Assembly (NCBI GenBank): GCA_964560135.1 | Contig: CAZLKN010000048.1 | Span: 1 to 23,013, forward strand | Reading direction: 5' to 3' | Source: CAZLKN01 sp964560135 | Lineage (GTDB): Bacteria; Actinomycetota; JAICYB01 | DNA: 23,013 nucleotides | Shown here: positions 7,425 through 15,227 of the stretch, in pieces | How the letters are laid out: every line of letters begins with the position of its first letter | Position numbering within the stretch: the first letter of the stretch is position 1 | Notes under the pieces: generated by a model | Seen by the model: the letters and a program-made list of their open reading frames with translations, nothing else | The model's database searches: none | What the model was told of the DNA's origin: nothing | Translations under genes and position numbers: made by a program

Positions 7425-9094
7425 TGCTCACCGCACCTGAATCCGGTCGGATCGACCCGGTAGATCATCGGTTCGCTGCCATCGAGGAGCACGAAGGCCG
7501 GGTGATCGTCGAGCGCGGCGGCGAGCGCCACCCCGTCGGTGGGCCATCGGAGACGGTCTGGGCCGAAGAGGCTCTGGTGCAGGGCGACATGGGACGTACC
7601 TGTCTTGTCGAGGGTCCGTAGCCACCGACAGTCGTCGATCGACGGATCGGCCAGGGCATGCAACTCCGCGCTGTGCCTGTATACCTCGTCGGGCAGGAAG
7701 GTGCCATATCCATTCGGTGTCGGACCGGCAACCTGGGTGATGAGGAACGTATACGGCGTCCCGGAGAAGTGTCCCGGGTTGAAGGGCGGCAGGTGGAGGA
7801 CGGTCGAGCCTCTCGGTACCACGGCCAGCGCCTCCTGGCCCGCCGGGTTGCGCGCGAAGAGTTCGGCAGGTGCGTCCAGCAGGATCGCGACGCATGCCAC
7901 CAGGACGGCGCCGCGGCGAGTGATCGTCGCGAGCCTCTGGACGGAGAAGGCTGCCAGGACGGCCAGGGCCAGTGATGACAGGATCAAGATCCGGCCCGGC
8001 ACCCGGGTGAACGAGAAGAACGGTATCGAGTGCCAGATCCGCTGGATCACCGGGATCGTGTCCCATCCGGGTGCAAGGGCGAGCAGGTAGGCGAGCGGCA
8101 CGGCCCCGGTGAACCCGAGGAGCAACGGCCGCTCGAGGTGGCCGCGACCTCGTATCGCTCCCACCAGTCCGCAAATCAGGATGGCCACGCCTGGGTAGGC
8201 GTAGCGCTCAAAGGTCGGGGCCCGCCAGTCGTCGAGCGACCGAGTGACCAGATCGCCGAAACGGGGAGCGCCGTACGCCGCAGCCTCGATCGCCCTGCCC
8301 TCTCCGGCGGTGCTCGGCCCGAGTGCCAGAAAGTAGATGGCAGCAGCCGCCAGGGCAGTGAGCGCGACGAGCGCCACACTGGGCACCAGCACAGCGCGCA
8401 GGCGTGCACGTTCCGCCCCGGGGGCGCGGGCCAGGACGAACATCGCGAGCATCGCCGTCGCGAAGATTGCCAGGTGCAGCTCGCCGGACAGCACCACCGA
8501 GACGAACACGACCGTGCAGGCCCAGGCCCAGGGCCGGGGGCGGCGGGTGCCGTCCCGGAGTGCCCGCTCCGCCGTTAGCAGGATCAACGGAAACAGGAAC
8601 GCCAACAGGGCATTGATGTGTGTAGCCGCCTGCACCAGCCTGAACGGGGCGAATGCGAATGCGACGCCGGCAAGCGCCGCACCCTCTATCGAGGCACCGA
8701 ACTGGCGGGCGAGTGCGGCCGCCGCCAGCGCGCAGGCCGGGAAGGCGAGCAGGACGAGCGCGTTGTAGGCGGCGACCGGTCCGAAGAGCCACTGCACCGG
8801 GACGGACACCAGTACGAGCGGCCAGCCGAACGGTTGCGGCATCGTGAACTCGACCCCGGCGAACTGGAAGGGATCGATCCACGGGGGCCGGAGCGTCGCC
8901 AGAGCTTGCGCCCACAGCCAAAGGTTGTACGCCGTCTGGAGATGATCACCGACCCCGATGGCGCTGGAGACCGGCGGCGGCCAGGCGATGAACGCCGAAC
9001 GGAACGCCACGGCCCGCGGTCCGATGACCGCCACCGCGCCGGCCAGGACGGCGGCCACGTAGGAGGCTCCTCGTAGCCATGTCGACGCCTTCAT
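7421..9094 (-). CDS. GT-C-like polytopic membrane protein (probable glycosyltransferase)
   Basis: A 557-residue protein with about ten membrane helices across residues 1-400, then a soluble C-terminal region (about 420-557). An acidic residue in the first extracytoplasmic loop, D50 in G-V-G-D-H-L-Q-T-A-Y-N, sits where GT-C enzymes carry their catalytic Asp. F-S-F-T-R-V-P-G-R near the last helices resembles YfhO-like and GT39/GT87-like proteins of Actinobacteria. GT-C enzymes take sugars from polyprenyl phosphate on the outer face. The coupled GT2 gene downstream fits as the donor maker. The ATG at 9094 has GGGGTGAG immediately upstream on the minus strand. No exact family can be named by eye. 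Confidence 0.78.
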   Translation of the reverse strand: MKASTWLRGASYVAAVLAGAVAVIGPRAVAFRSAFIAWPPPVSSAIGVGDHLQTAYNLWLWAQALATLRPPWIDPFQFAGVEFTMPQPFGWPLVLVSVPVQWLFGPVAAYNALVLLAFPACALAAAALARQFGASIEGAALAGVAFAFAPFRLVQAATHINALLAFLFPLILLTAERALRDGTRRPRPWAWACTVVFVSVVLSGELHLAIFATAMLAMFVLARAPGAERARLRAVLVPSVALVALTALAAAAIYFLALGPSTAGEGRAIEAAAYGAPRFGDLVTRSLDDWRAPTFERYAYPGVAILICGLVGAIRGRGHLERPLLLGFTGAVPLAYLLALAPGWDTIPVIQRIWHSIPFFSFTRVPGRILILSSLALAVLAAFSVQRLATITRRGAVLVACVAILLDAPAELFARNPAGQEALAVVPRGSTVLHLPPFNPGHFSGTPYTFLITQVAGPTPNGYGTFLPDEVYRHSAELHALADPSIDDCRWLRTLDKTGTSHVALHQSLFGPDRLRWPTDGVALAAALDDHPAFVLLDGSEPMIYRVDPTGFRCGEQ

Positions 9095-9152
9095 CTCACC
9101 CCCGCGACGGTCGATCTTCCGGGCCCAATGCTGGCAGGTGCGACGCGCTACG

Positions 9153-9163
9153 TCTGCTAGAAT
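9153..9163 (+). promoter_or_regulatory. Candidate extended -10 promoter element
   Basis: TCTGCTAGAAT contains TGn followed by TAGAAT (9158-9163). No good -35 is visible at the usual spacing, which an extended -10 element can tolerate. It lies 72 bp before the ATG at 9236, in the 141-bp gap between divergent genes. It nearly repeats the element at 1741-1751. Confidence 0.4.
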
Positions 9164-9235
9164 CCAGCCGCCGGCCGGCCGGTGCCACCCGGAGAGCCTG
9201 ATCGGCGCCCTGCGCTTCCCCGACCACCTTCATCC

Positions 9236-10894
9236 ATGACCGACGGAGGATCGATCGAGATCTCACCGAATCCGCCGAGCCCCGTGGACGAGTCCCCCGC
9301 GCCCGCAGAGCGCAGGCGCCCCCGCCCGCTCCACCCGTTCCTGTTCGCCGCATATCCGGTGCTGTTCCTGCTGGCCCACAACGTGTCCCAGGTGCCGCTC
9401 GGGGACGCGTTGACACCGCTGCTGGCGGTCCTCGGTGCCACGGCCGTGCTGCTCGGTGCCGGATGGCTGCTGGTCCGCGATCTGCCGCGGGTGGCCGTCG
9501 TGGTCAGTGCCACGGTGCTGCTGTTCCTGTCCTTCGGACAGATCCGTGAGGCGTTACCCGTCTCGTTCTCTGAGCGGACCTCTCCCGAGCTGCTCCTGTC
9601 CGCCGCCGTGGCGCTGGTGATCGCGGTGGTGACGGTTGCCGTCTTCCGCCCCGGGCCGGGGATCCGGCGCGCGACCGGGGTGCTGAACGTGCTGACCGCC
9701 GGCCTCGTGCTGCTGCAGCTGCTCACCATCGCCGCGTTCAGGATCGGGGAGCGGCCCTCTCAGGCCGCGGAGGCCGCAGTCGCCATGTCGGAGGCGGGGT
9801 CATCGGACGCCCGCGACATCTATCTGATCGTGCCCGACCGCTATCCGTCCGAGGAGGTCCTGCGCACCTACTACGGCTTCGACAACAGCGGGTTCACGCA
9901 GGCACTGGGCGAGCGCGGCTTCTACGTCGCCGACGGGGCTACGGCGAACTATCCGAAGACGCCGCACTCCCTGTCGGCAGCCCTGACGATGGACTACCTC
10001 GACCACCTGCCGGCCGACTCCGGCGACTGGAACATCGTCTACGACCTGCTGCGTGGCAGCCCGGTGGCGGAGTTCCTGATGGAGCAGGGCTACACCTACG
10101 TGTTCATCGGCTCCCGCTACCACGCTCTGACCGCCGACCCGGCCGCCCACGTGAACATCCGCTACGACCCCTTCTCGGAGTTCTCGCGGATCTTCGCTGA
10201 GTCGACGATGCTCTGGCCCCTCGCCGAGCTGCTCGGCTTCGACGAGCTCGACCCCCGCAAGGTCGAGTATCGGCGGACCCTGTTCCAGTTCGATCGGGCC
10301 GCCGAGGTGCCGGAGACCGCCGGTCCCACGTTCACGTTCATGCACCTGTACGTTCCGCACGACCCGTTCATCTTCGACGCCGACGGCAGCTACGTCCCCG
10401 AGGATCTGCAGCGTTCGCGCACCTATGCGGACGGCTTCACGCGGATGGTGCGGTTCGGCAACGACAAGCTGCTCGAGCTCGTGGATACGCTCCTGTCCGG
10501 ACCCGAGGAGGAGCACCCGATCATCCTGATCCAGTCCGACGAAGGGCCGGGGCCCGCCGGGTGGAGATGGGGCCGGCCCGGCCACTACGACTGGACGCAG
10601 GCCCGGATGCCGACGCTCCGCAAGAAGCTCGGGATCCTCGGCGCCTACTACCTCCCGGGCAGCGACGGCGGCATGATGTATCCGGAGATCACACCGGTCA
10701 ACCTGTTCCGCGTGCTGTTCGACGAGTACTTCGCAACCTCGCTGGGACGATTGGAGGACCGCAATTACATCTTCCCCAACGAGCTCGAGCCTTACCGGTT
10801 CATCGAGATCACCGACGTCCTTGCCCGGCGTGAGCCCCTGCGCCACGCCGTCGAGCGCCGGCTCGGCCCCCGATCCGAACAGGGAGAAGGCTGA
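9236..10894 (+). CDS. Membrane-anchored sulfatase/alkaline-phosphatase-superfamily enzyme, paralogue 2
   Basis: A 552-residue paralogue of the protein at 3446. A cytoplasmic, Pro-rich N-terminal extension of about 30 residues precedes R-P-L-H-P-F-L-F-A-A-Y-P and about five membrane helices (about 33-50, 58-80, 86-101, 119-137, 150-168). The catalytic domain runs from about 190 to 530. It keeps D201 (IVPDRY), T242 in NYPKTPHSL, H370 and H375 (MHLYVPHDPF) and D435-E436 (SDEGP), again D-E in place of D-H. The shared Y-Y-G-F-D-N-S-G-F and S-G-P-E-E-E-H-P-I-I strings show a close relationship. ATG 9236 is preferred because the earlier in-frame GTG (9182) lies only about 20 bases from the candidate -10. 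It stands 3 bases before wzm, probably in one operon, so it may act on the Wzm/Wzt-exported polymer. Confidence 0.86.
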   Translation: MTDGGSIEISPNPPSPVDESPAPAERRRPRPLHPFLFAAYPVLFLLAHNVSQVPLGDALTPLLAVLGATAVLLGAGWLLVRDLPRVAVVVSATVLLFLSFGQIREALPVSFSERTSPELLLSAAVALVIAVVTVAVFRPGPGIRRATGVLNVLTAGLVLLQLLTIAAFRIGERPSQAAEAAVAMSEAGSSDARDIYLIVPDRYPSEEVLRTYYGFDNSGFTQALGERGFYVADGATANYPKTPHSLSAALTMDYLDHLPADSGDWNIVYDLLRGSPVAEFLMEQGYTYVFIGSRYHALTADPAAHVNIRYDPFSEFSRIFAESTMLWPLAELLGFDELDPRKVEYRRTLFQFDRAAEVPETAGPTFTFMHLYVPHDPFIFDADGSYVPEDLQRSRTYADGFTRMVRFGNDKLLELVDTLLSGPEEEHPIILIQSDEGPGPAGWRWGRPGHYDWTQARMPTLRKKLGILGAYYLPGSDGGMMYPEITPVNLFRVLFDEYFATSLGRLEDRNYIFPNELEPYRFIEITDVLARREPLRHAVERRLGPRSEQGEG

Positions 10895-10897
10895 CCG

Positions 10898-11803
10898 ATG
10901 AGCGCGGATGCGGGGATCTCCGCGGAGCGGCGCGTCATCGGCCCGGACACCGACCTGGGGTCCCGGGCCCGGGACCTCCTGCGGTACCGGGAACTGCTCG
11001 GGAACCTGATCCGCAAGGAGCTCAAGGTCAAGTACAAGAACTCGGCTCTCGGGTTCGTGTGGTCGATGCTGAACCCCGCGCTGTACCTGCTCATCTTCTG
11101 GATCGTGTTCGAGAAGTTCCTCGGCAGCGGGATCCCCAATTTCCCGATCTACTTCCTGTCGGGCCTGCTGGCCTGGAACCTGCTCTCGGGCTCGCTGGGT
11201 GGCGGGGTGTCCTCCGTGGTGGGCAACGCGAGCCTGGTGACCAAGGTGTACTTCCCGCGGGAGGTGCTCCCGCTGTCGGCGGTCGGGGCGGCGTTCGTCC
11301 ACTTCCTGCTGCAGCTCATCGTGCTGGTGATCGCGCTGTTCGTGTTCCGGTTCGGGCTCAGCGCCGAGCTGGTGGTTCTCGTCCCCTCGGCCCTCGTCGT
11401 GCTCCTGGTCTTCCTGGTGGGAGTGTGCTTTTTCATCTCGGTGCTCAACGTCTACTTCCGCGACGTCCAGCATCTGCTGGAGCTGGTGCTTCTGGCCTGG
11501 TTCTGGATGACGCCGATCGTGTACCCGATCGCCTTCGTGCAGCAGAACCTCGGCGCCGGCCTGCTGTGGCAGATCTACATGCTCAACCCGATGACGCACA
11601 TCGTCCTCGCTTTCCAGCGCGGGATCTACGCACGGGTGAGCCCCAGGGGGCCGGGGGGTGACGTGCAGCAGGTGCTGATCGACGCCCCGGTGAGCTGGTA
11701 CATGCGCAACCTGGCCATCGTGGCGCTGGGTGCCGTCGTGGTGCTCATCGGGGGCTGGATCGTGTTCCAGCGCCTCGAGTCGCGTCTGGCGGAGGAACTG
11801 TGA
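10898..11803 (+). CDS. wzm: ABC-2 type polysaccharide exporter permease
   Basis: A 301-residue integral membrane subunit of a Wzm/Wzt (TagG/RfbD-like) exporter, which moves lipid-linked polysaccharide or teichoic-acid-type polymers out of the cytoplasm. The N-terminal amphipathic region with R-K-E-L-K-V-K-Y-K-N-S-A-L-G-F-V-W-S (39-56) is diagnostic. Six hydrophobic segments follow, including the hallmark R-D-V-Q-H-L-L-E (188-195) and W-M-T-P-I-V-Y-P (203-210). GGGAGAAGG (10881-10889) is a good ribosome binding site for ATG 10898. Its TGA overlaps the GTG of wzt (GTGA, 11800-11803). The length is typical for the family. Confidence 0.95.
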   Translation: MSADAGISAERRVIGPDTDLGSRARDLLRYRELLGNLIRKELKVKYKNSALGFVWSMLNPALYLLIFWIVFEKFLGSGIPNFPIYFLSGLLAWNLLSGSLGGGVSSVVGNASLVTKVYFPREVLPLSAVGAAFVHFLLQLIVLVIALFVFRFGLSAELVVLVPSALVVLLVFLVGVCFFISVLNVYFRDVQHLLELVLLAWFWMTPIVYPIAFVQQNLGAGLLWQIYMLNPMTHIVLAFQRGIYARVSPRGPGGDVQQVLIDAPVSWYMRNLAIVALGAVVVLIGGWIVFQRLESRLAEEL

Positions 11804-12996
11804 GCCCGGGGGTGACCGCCGTCTCGGCGTCGGAGGTGTCCAAGCGCTTCCGCCTGTACCACGAGAAGCCGCAATCGCTCAAGGAGCGCGTGGTCAATCT
11901 GCGCAAGCCCGCGTGGGAGGAATTCTGGGCCGTGCGGGACGTCTCCTTCGACATCCTCCGCGGCGAGACCGCCGGGCTGATCGGCCCCAACGGTTCGGGG
12001 AAGAGCACGCTGCTGAAGATGATCGCCGGCATCTTCCGGCCCACCACCGGACGCATCGAGACGGTCGGTCGGGTCGCTTCGTTGCTCGAGCTCGGCGCAG
12101 GGTTTCATCCCGACCTGACCGGACGCGAGAACATCTACATGAACGCCTCGATCCTCGGGCTCTCCCGGCGGGAGACCGAGCGCTACTTCGACGACATCGT
12201 GGCCTTCTCCGAGCTCGACAACTTCATCGACATGCAGGTGCGGCACTACTCGTCGGGCATGTACGTCCGGCTCGGGTTCGCCGTGGCCGTCCACGTCGAC
12301 CCGGAGATCCTGATCGTGGACGAGGTCCTGTCGGTGGGGGACGAAGCGTTCCAGCGCAAGTGTCTCGACCGGATCCGCCTCTTCCAGCGCGACGGACGCA
12401 CGATCGTGTTCGTCACCCACACCGTCGATCTGATCCGCACGATCTGCAATCGAGGCTTCTTCCTGCACCACGGCCGCTGCCTGGCCCAGGGCCCGCCCGA
12501 CGAGGTGATCCGCGCGTACCGCCAGACCGTGCACGGCGAGGCACACCTGGAAGCCGCGCCGGAGGAAGAGCGCGGCACCGGCGAGGTCCGCATCGCCGAG
12601 GTCCGCCTCTGCGACGCCGACGGGGCCGAACGTCAGGTCTTCTCTCCCGGTGAGGTCCTCGAACTCCAGGTTCTGCTCGAATCGATCAGGGCCGTGGACG
12701 ATGCCGCTATCGGCGTCGCCGTCTACGACGACCAGGACACCTGTGTGTTCGGCACCAATTCGATCTCCCGCGAGATCGACCTCGGTCGTATCGACGGGAA
12801 GGTCCTGGTCCGGGTGAGGGTGCCCTCGCTGCCGGTGCTCGACGGTACATATCGCGTCACGGTGGGTATCCATACGCGTGACGAACGGCACGCCTACCAC
12901 TGGAAGGAGAAGGCCTGGGCCTTCAGGGTCGTGAACCCGGGCCGCGATGTCGGCACGATGAACTTCGACGTGCGGATCGAGGTCGACCGGCTGTAG
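11800..12996 (+). CDS. wzt: ABC polysaccharide exporter ATPase with C-terminal Wzt-type domain
   Basis: A 398-residue ATPase partner of Wzm. Walker A is G-P-N-G-S-G-K-S-T (62-70), the signature is S-S-G-M-Y (151-155; the family has SSGM in place of SGGQ), Walker B is I-L-I-V-D-E (170-175), and the H-loop histidine is H207. The N-terminal Y-H-E-K-P-Q-S-L-K-E-R (20-30) is typical of Wzt/TagH. Residues about 255-398 form an extra beta-rich domain like the Wzt C-terminal domain. In E. coli O8/O9a that domain binds the capped, non-reducing end of the polymer. The GTG start overlaps the permease stop. The presence of this domain supports recognition of a terminal modification, for which methyltransferases encoded just downstream are candidates. 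Confidence 0.95.
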   Translation: MSPGVTAVSASEVSKRFRLYHEKPQSLKERVVNLRKPAWEEFWAVRDVSFDILRGETAGLIGPNGSGKSTLLKMIAGIFRPTTGRIETVGRVASLLELGAGFHPDLTGRENIYMNASILGLSRRETERYFDDIVAFSELDNFIDMQVRHYSSGMYVRLGFAVAVHVDPEILIVDEVLSVGDEAFQRKCLDRIRLFQRDGRTIVFVTHTVDLIRTICNRGFFLHHGRCLAQGPPDEVIRAYRQTVHGEAHLEAAPEEERGTGEVRIAEVRLCDADGAERQVFSPGEVLELQVLLESIRAVDDAAIGVAVYDDQDTCVFGTNSISREIDLGRIDGKVLVRVRVPSLPVLDGTYRVTVGIHTRDERHAYHWKEKAWAFRVVNPGRDVGTMNFDVRIEVDRL

Positions 12997-13034
12997 ACGG
13001 TGGCGGCTTGAGGCTTCGAGCGAGGTGAGGGCCT

Positions 13035-13949
13035 GTGGTGAAGACGAACATCATGCGTCTGTACCAGTGGCTTCTGCGGGTCTTCGGCGGCCACGATCTG
13101 ACGCGGTTCCGGGTGGTGCGATGGGCGGACGACGGCTTCAAGCGCTGGATCTACCGGAGTGGGGTCTGGGTCGAGGGTAACCGGATGGTCCTCGATGACA
13201 AGGACTCCCTGTGTCTCGGCAACTTCCGCTACGAGGCCTTCCAGACCGACCTGACCAGGTTCCTGGTACGGCCCGGGCAGACCGTCGTCGACGTCGGGGC
13301 GATGATCGGTTACTACACCCTGATCTGCGCTCGGCGGGTCGGCTCCCGGGGGCGGGTGTTCGCCTTCGAGCCCGACCCCGACAACTTCGAGATCTTGCGG
13401 CGCAACATCAAGATCAACGGACTGTCCAACGTGGTCTCCGAGCAGTTCGCCGCTTCCGACCGGTCGGGCCCTTCGCAGCTCTACCGCTCCTGGGACAACA
13501 ACGGGGACCACCGCTCGTTCGACGTGGGCGATGGCCGGAAGGTCGTCGAGGTCCAGGCGATCGAGCTCGACGAGTACTTCCGTGAGCGTGCCGACCTGGT
13601 GGATCTCGTGAAACTGGACGTGCAGGGCCATGAGTGGGCCGTGGTCCGGGGCATGTCCTCCTTGCTGAAGCGCAACGAGCAGGTCCTCGTGATGACCGAG
13701 TACTCCCCGCTGCTGTTGACCCAGTCCGGCTTCGGGCACGAGGAGTACCTCCGGCTGCTGACCGGCATGGGCTTCGCCCTGTACGAGATCGACGAGGGGG
13801 CCGCCCAGGTCCGCCCCGTCTCGGTGCAGGAGCTGCTGGACCGGTACCCTGCCTCCAGCGAGGACTACACGAACCTGCTGTGCTCGCGGCAGCCGATCGA
13901 GTTCCCGCAGGGTTGGCGGAAGGCGCTCGACGAGGAGGACGGTGGGTAG
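13035..13949 (+). CDS. FkbM family SAM-dependent methyltransferase
   Basis: A 304-residue soluble enzyme of the FkbM family, which O-methylates sugars and natural products. It shows V-V-D-V-G-A-M-I-G-Y-Y-T (84-95, SAM motif I), F-E-P-D-P-D-N-F (111-118) and K-L-D-V-Q-G-H-E (193-200). Motif I has Met90 where the family usually has Asn (VGANIGYYT). The start is GTG 13035 with GAGGTGAGG at 13022-13030; a second GTG follows immediately at 13038. It lies 38 bases after wzt in the same direction, so it probably belongs to the exporter operon and modifies a sugar of the exported polymer. The family call is strong; the target hydroxyl is unknown. Confidence 0.92.
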   Translation: MVKTNIMRLYQWLLRVFGGHDLTRFRVVRWADDGFKRWIYRSGVWVEGNRMVLDDKDSLCLGNFRYEAFQTDLTRFLVRPGQTVVDVGAMIGYYTLICARRVGSRGRVFAFEPDPDNFEILRRNIKINGLSNVVSEQFAASDRSGPSQLYRSWDNNGDHRSFDVGDGRKVVEVQAIELDEYFRERADLVDLVKLDVQGHEWAVVRGMSSLLKRNEQVLVMTEYSPLLLTQSGFGHEEYLRLLTGMGFALYEIDEGAAQVRPVSVQELLDRYPASSEDYTNLLCSRQPIEFPQGWRKALDEEDGG

Positions 13950-14000
13950 ACGGGCAACGTCGCTGGGGTATCGCGGTGTCGCTTCCCGGGGGGCCGGGAC

Positions 14001-15227
14001 GTGAGCTGGTCGGTACCGGGGTCGCTGGCTTTCGTGTGTCCGCGGTACGGCACCGAGGTGCTCGGGGGGGCCGAGACGGTCGTGCGGGAGCTCGCCGAGC
14101 GGCTCGCCGGGCGCGGCTACCCGGTCGAGGTGCTCACGACGTGCGCCGTGGACCACCACACGTGGGAGAACCACTACGAGCCGGGCCTGACGGAGGTGAA
14201 CGGGATCCCCGTGCACCGGTTCCCGGTCCAGAGGGGAACCGGGCGCTGGCACAAGCCCATCGGGGAGCGCATCGGCGCGGGCGTCCCCACCTCGCTGGAG
14301 GAGCAGGAACTGTGGATCAACGACGGGTTCAGGTCGGCCCACCTGTTCCATCATCTGCTCGCCGAGCACGAGCGGTACCACACGATCCTGCTCACCCCGT
14401 ACATGTTCTGGACGACCTACGCGTGCTCCCAGATCGCTCCGCGCAAGACCGTCCTGCGACCGTGCCTGCACGACGAGGTGTTCGCCCGGCTGGCGATCTA
14501 TCAGACGGTCTTCCGGGACGTTCGCGGGATCACCTTCAACTCCCCTCCGGAAGCGGAGCTCGCGCAGGAGCTCTTCGAGCTGCCTCGTCGGTGGGAGGTG
14601 GTGGGTGAGGGCCTGGAGGTCCCCGAGGAGCACAACGGCGATCGGTTCCGGGACAAGTTCGGCGTCGACGGGGAGTTCCTGATCTATGCGGGCCGCCGCG
14701 AGTGGGGCAAGAACGTCGACTGGCTCGTCGAGCTCTTCGGCTCCTACCTGGAACGCACCGGTCGCGATCTGCGTCTCGTCCTGCTGGGCCGCGGCGAGGT
14801 GCGCGTCCCCGCAGACCTCCGGGACCATGTGCTCGACCTCGGGTTCGTGGACGAGCAGGACAAGTACGATGCGTTCGCGGCCGCCACCGTGGCCTGCCAG
14901 CCGTCGTTGTGGGAGTCGTTCTCGCGCCTGTTGATGGATGCCTGGCTCGCCGGGACGCCGGTGCTCAGCTTCGGCGGGTGCGCCGTGACCGCCTATCACA
15001 CCGACCTGTCGGGCGGCGGGCTCGTTTTCAACGACGAGGCCGAGTTCCAGGTGGGCCTGGACGTGCTCCTGGACCACCCGGGCCTCCGTGAGGAGATGGG
15101 ACAGCGCGGTCGGGCCTACGTGCTGGAACGGTACACCTGGGACCAGGTGGTGGAGCGGTTCGCCTCCTGCCTGGATGCGTGGGCAGCGGAGGACGGGACG
15201 GGGAACGGGGCGACGTGCGGGTCCTGA
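14001..15227 (+). CDS. GT4 (GT-B fold) glycosyltransferase
   Basis: A 408-residue retaining glycosyltransferase with an N-terminal acceptor domain, including P-R-Y-G-T-E-V-L-G-G-A-E (14-25), and a C-terminal nucleotide-sugar domain. I-Y-A-G-R-R-E-W-G-K-N (228-238) supplies the usual Arg/Lys pair that binds the donor diphosphate. P-S-L-W-E-S-F-S-R-L-L-M-D (301-313) occupies the family E-x7-E motif but ends in Asp313 rather than Glu. A-G-T-P-V-L-S (317-323) follows as expected. GTG 14001 is used after a 51-bp gap from the FkbM gene. The 3' end overlaps the next gene by 13 bases. It probably elongates the polymer exported by Wzm/Wzt in the cytoplasm. Confidence 0.9.
   Translation: MSWSVPGSLAFVCPRYGTEVLGGAETVVRELAERLAGRGYPVEVLTTCAVDHHTWENHYEPGLTEVNGIPVHRFPVQRGTGRWHKPIGERIGAGVPTSLEEQELWINDGFRSAHLFHHLLAEHERYHTILLTPYMFWTTYACSQIAPRKTVLRPCLHDEVFARLAIYQTVFRDVRGITFNSPPEAELAQELFELPRRWEVVGEGLEVPEEHNGDRFRDKFGVDGEFLIYAGRREWGKNVDWLVELFGSYLERTGRDLRLVLLGRGEVRVPADLRDHVLDLGFVDEQDKYDAFAAATVACQPSLWESFSRLLMDAWLAGTPVLSFGGCAVTAYHTDLSGGGLVFNDEAEFQVGLDVLLDHPGLREEMGQRGRAYVLERYTWDQVVERFASCLDAWAAEDGTGNGATCGS

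Noticed and set aside
9800..11599. A 599-codon open frame on the minus strand
   Set aside because: It lies fully antisense to the sulfatase-like gene and wzm, which have clear motifs. Its product is His/Glu/Arg-rich with no recognisable domain, typical of antisense frames in high-G+C DNA.
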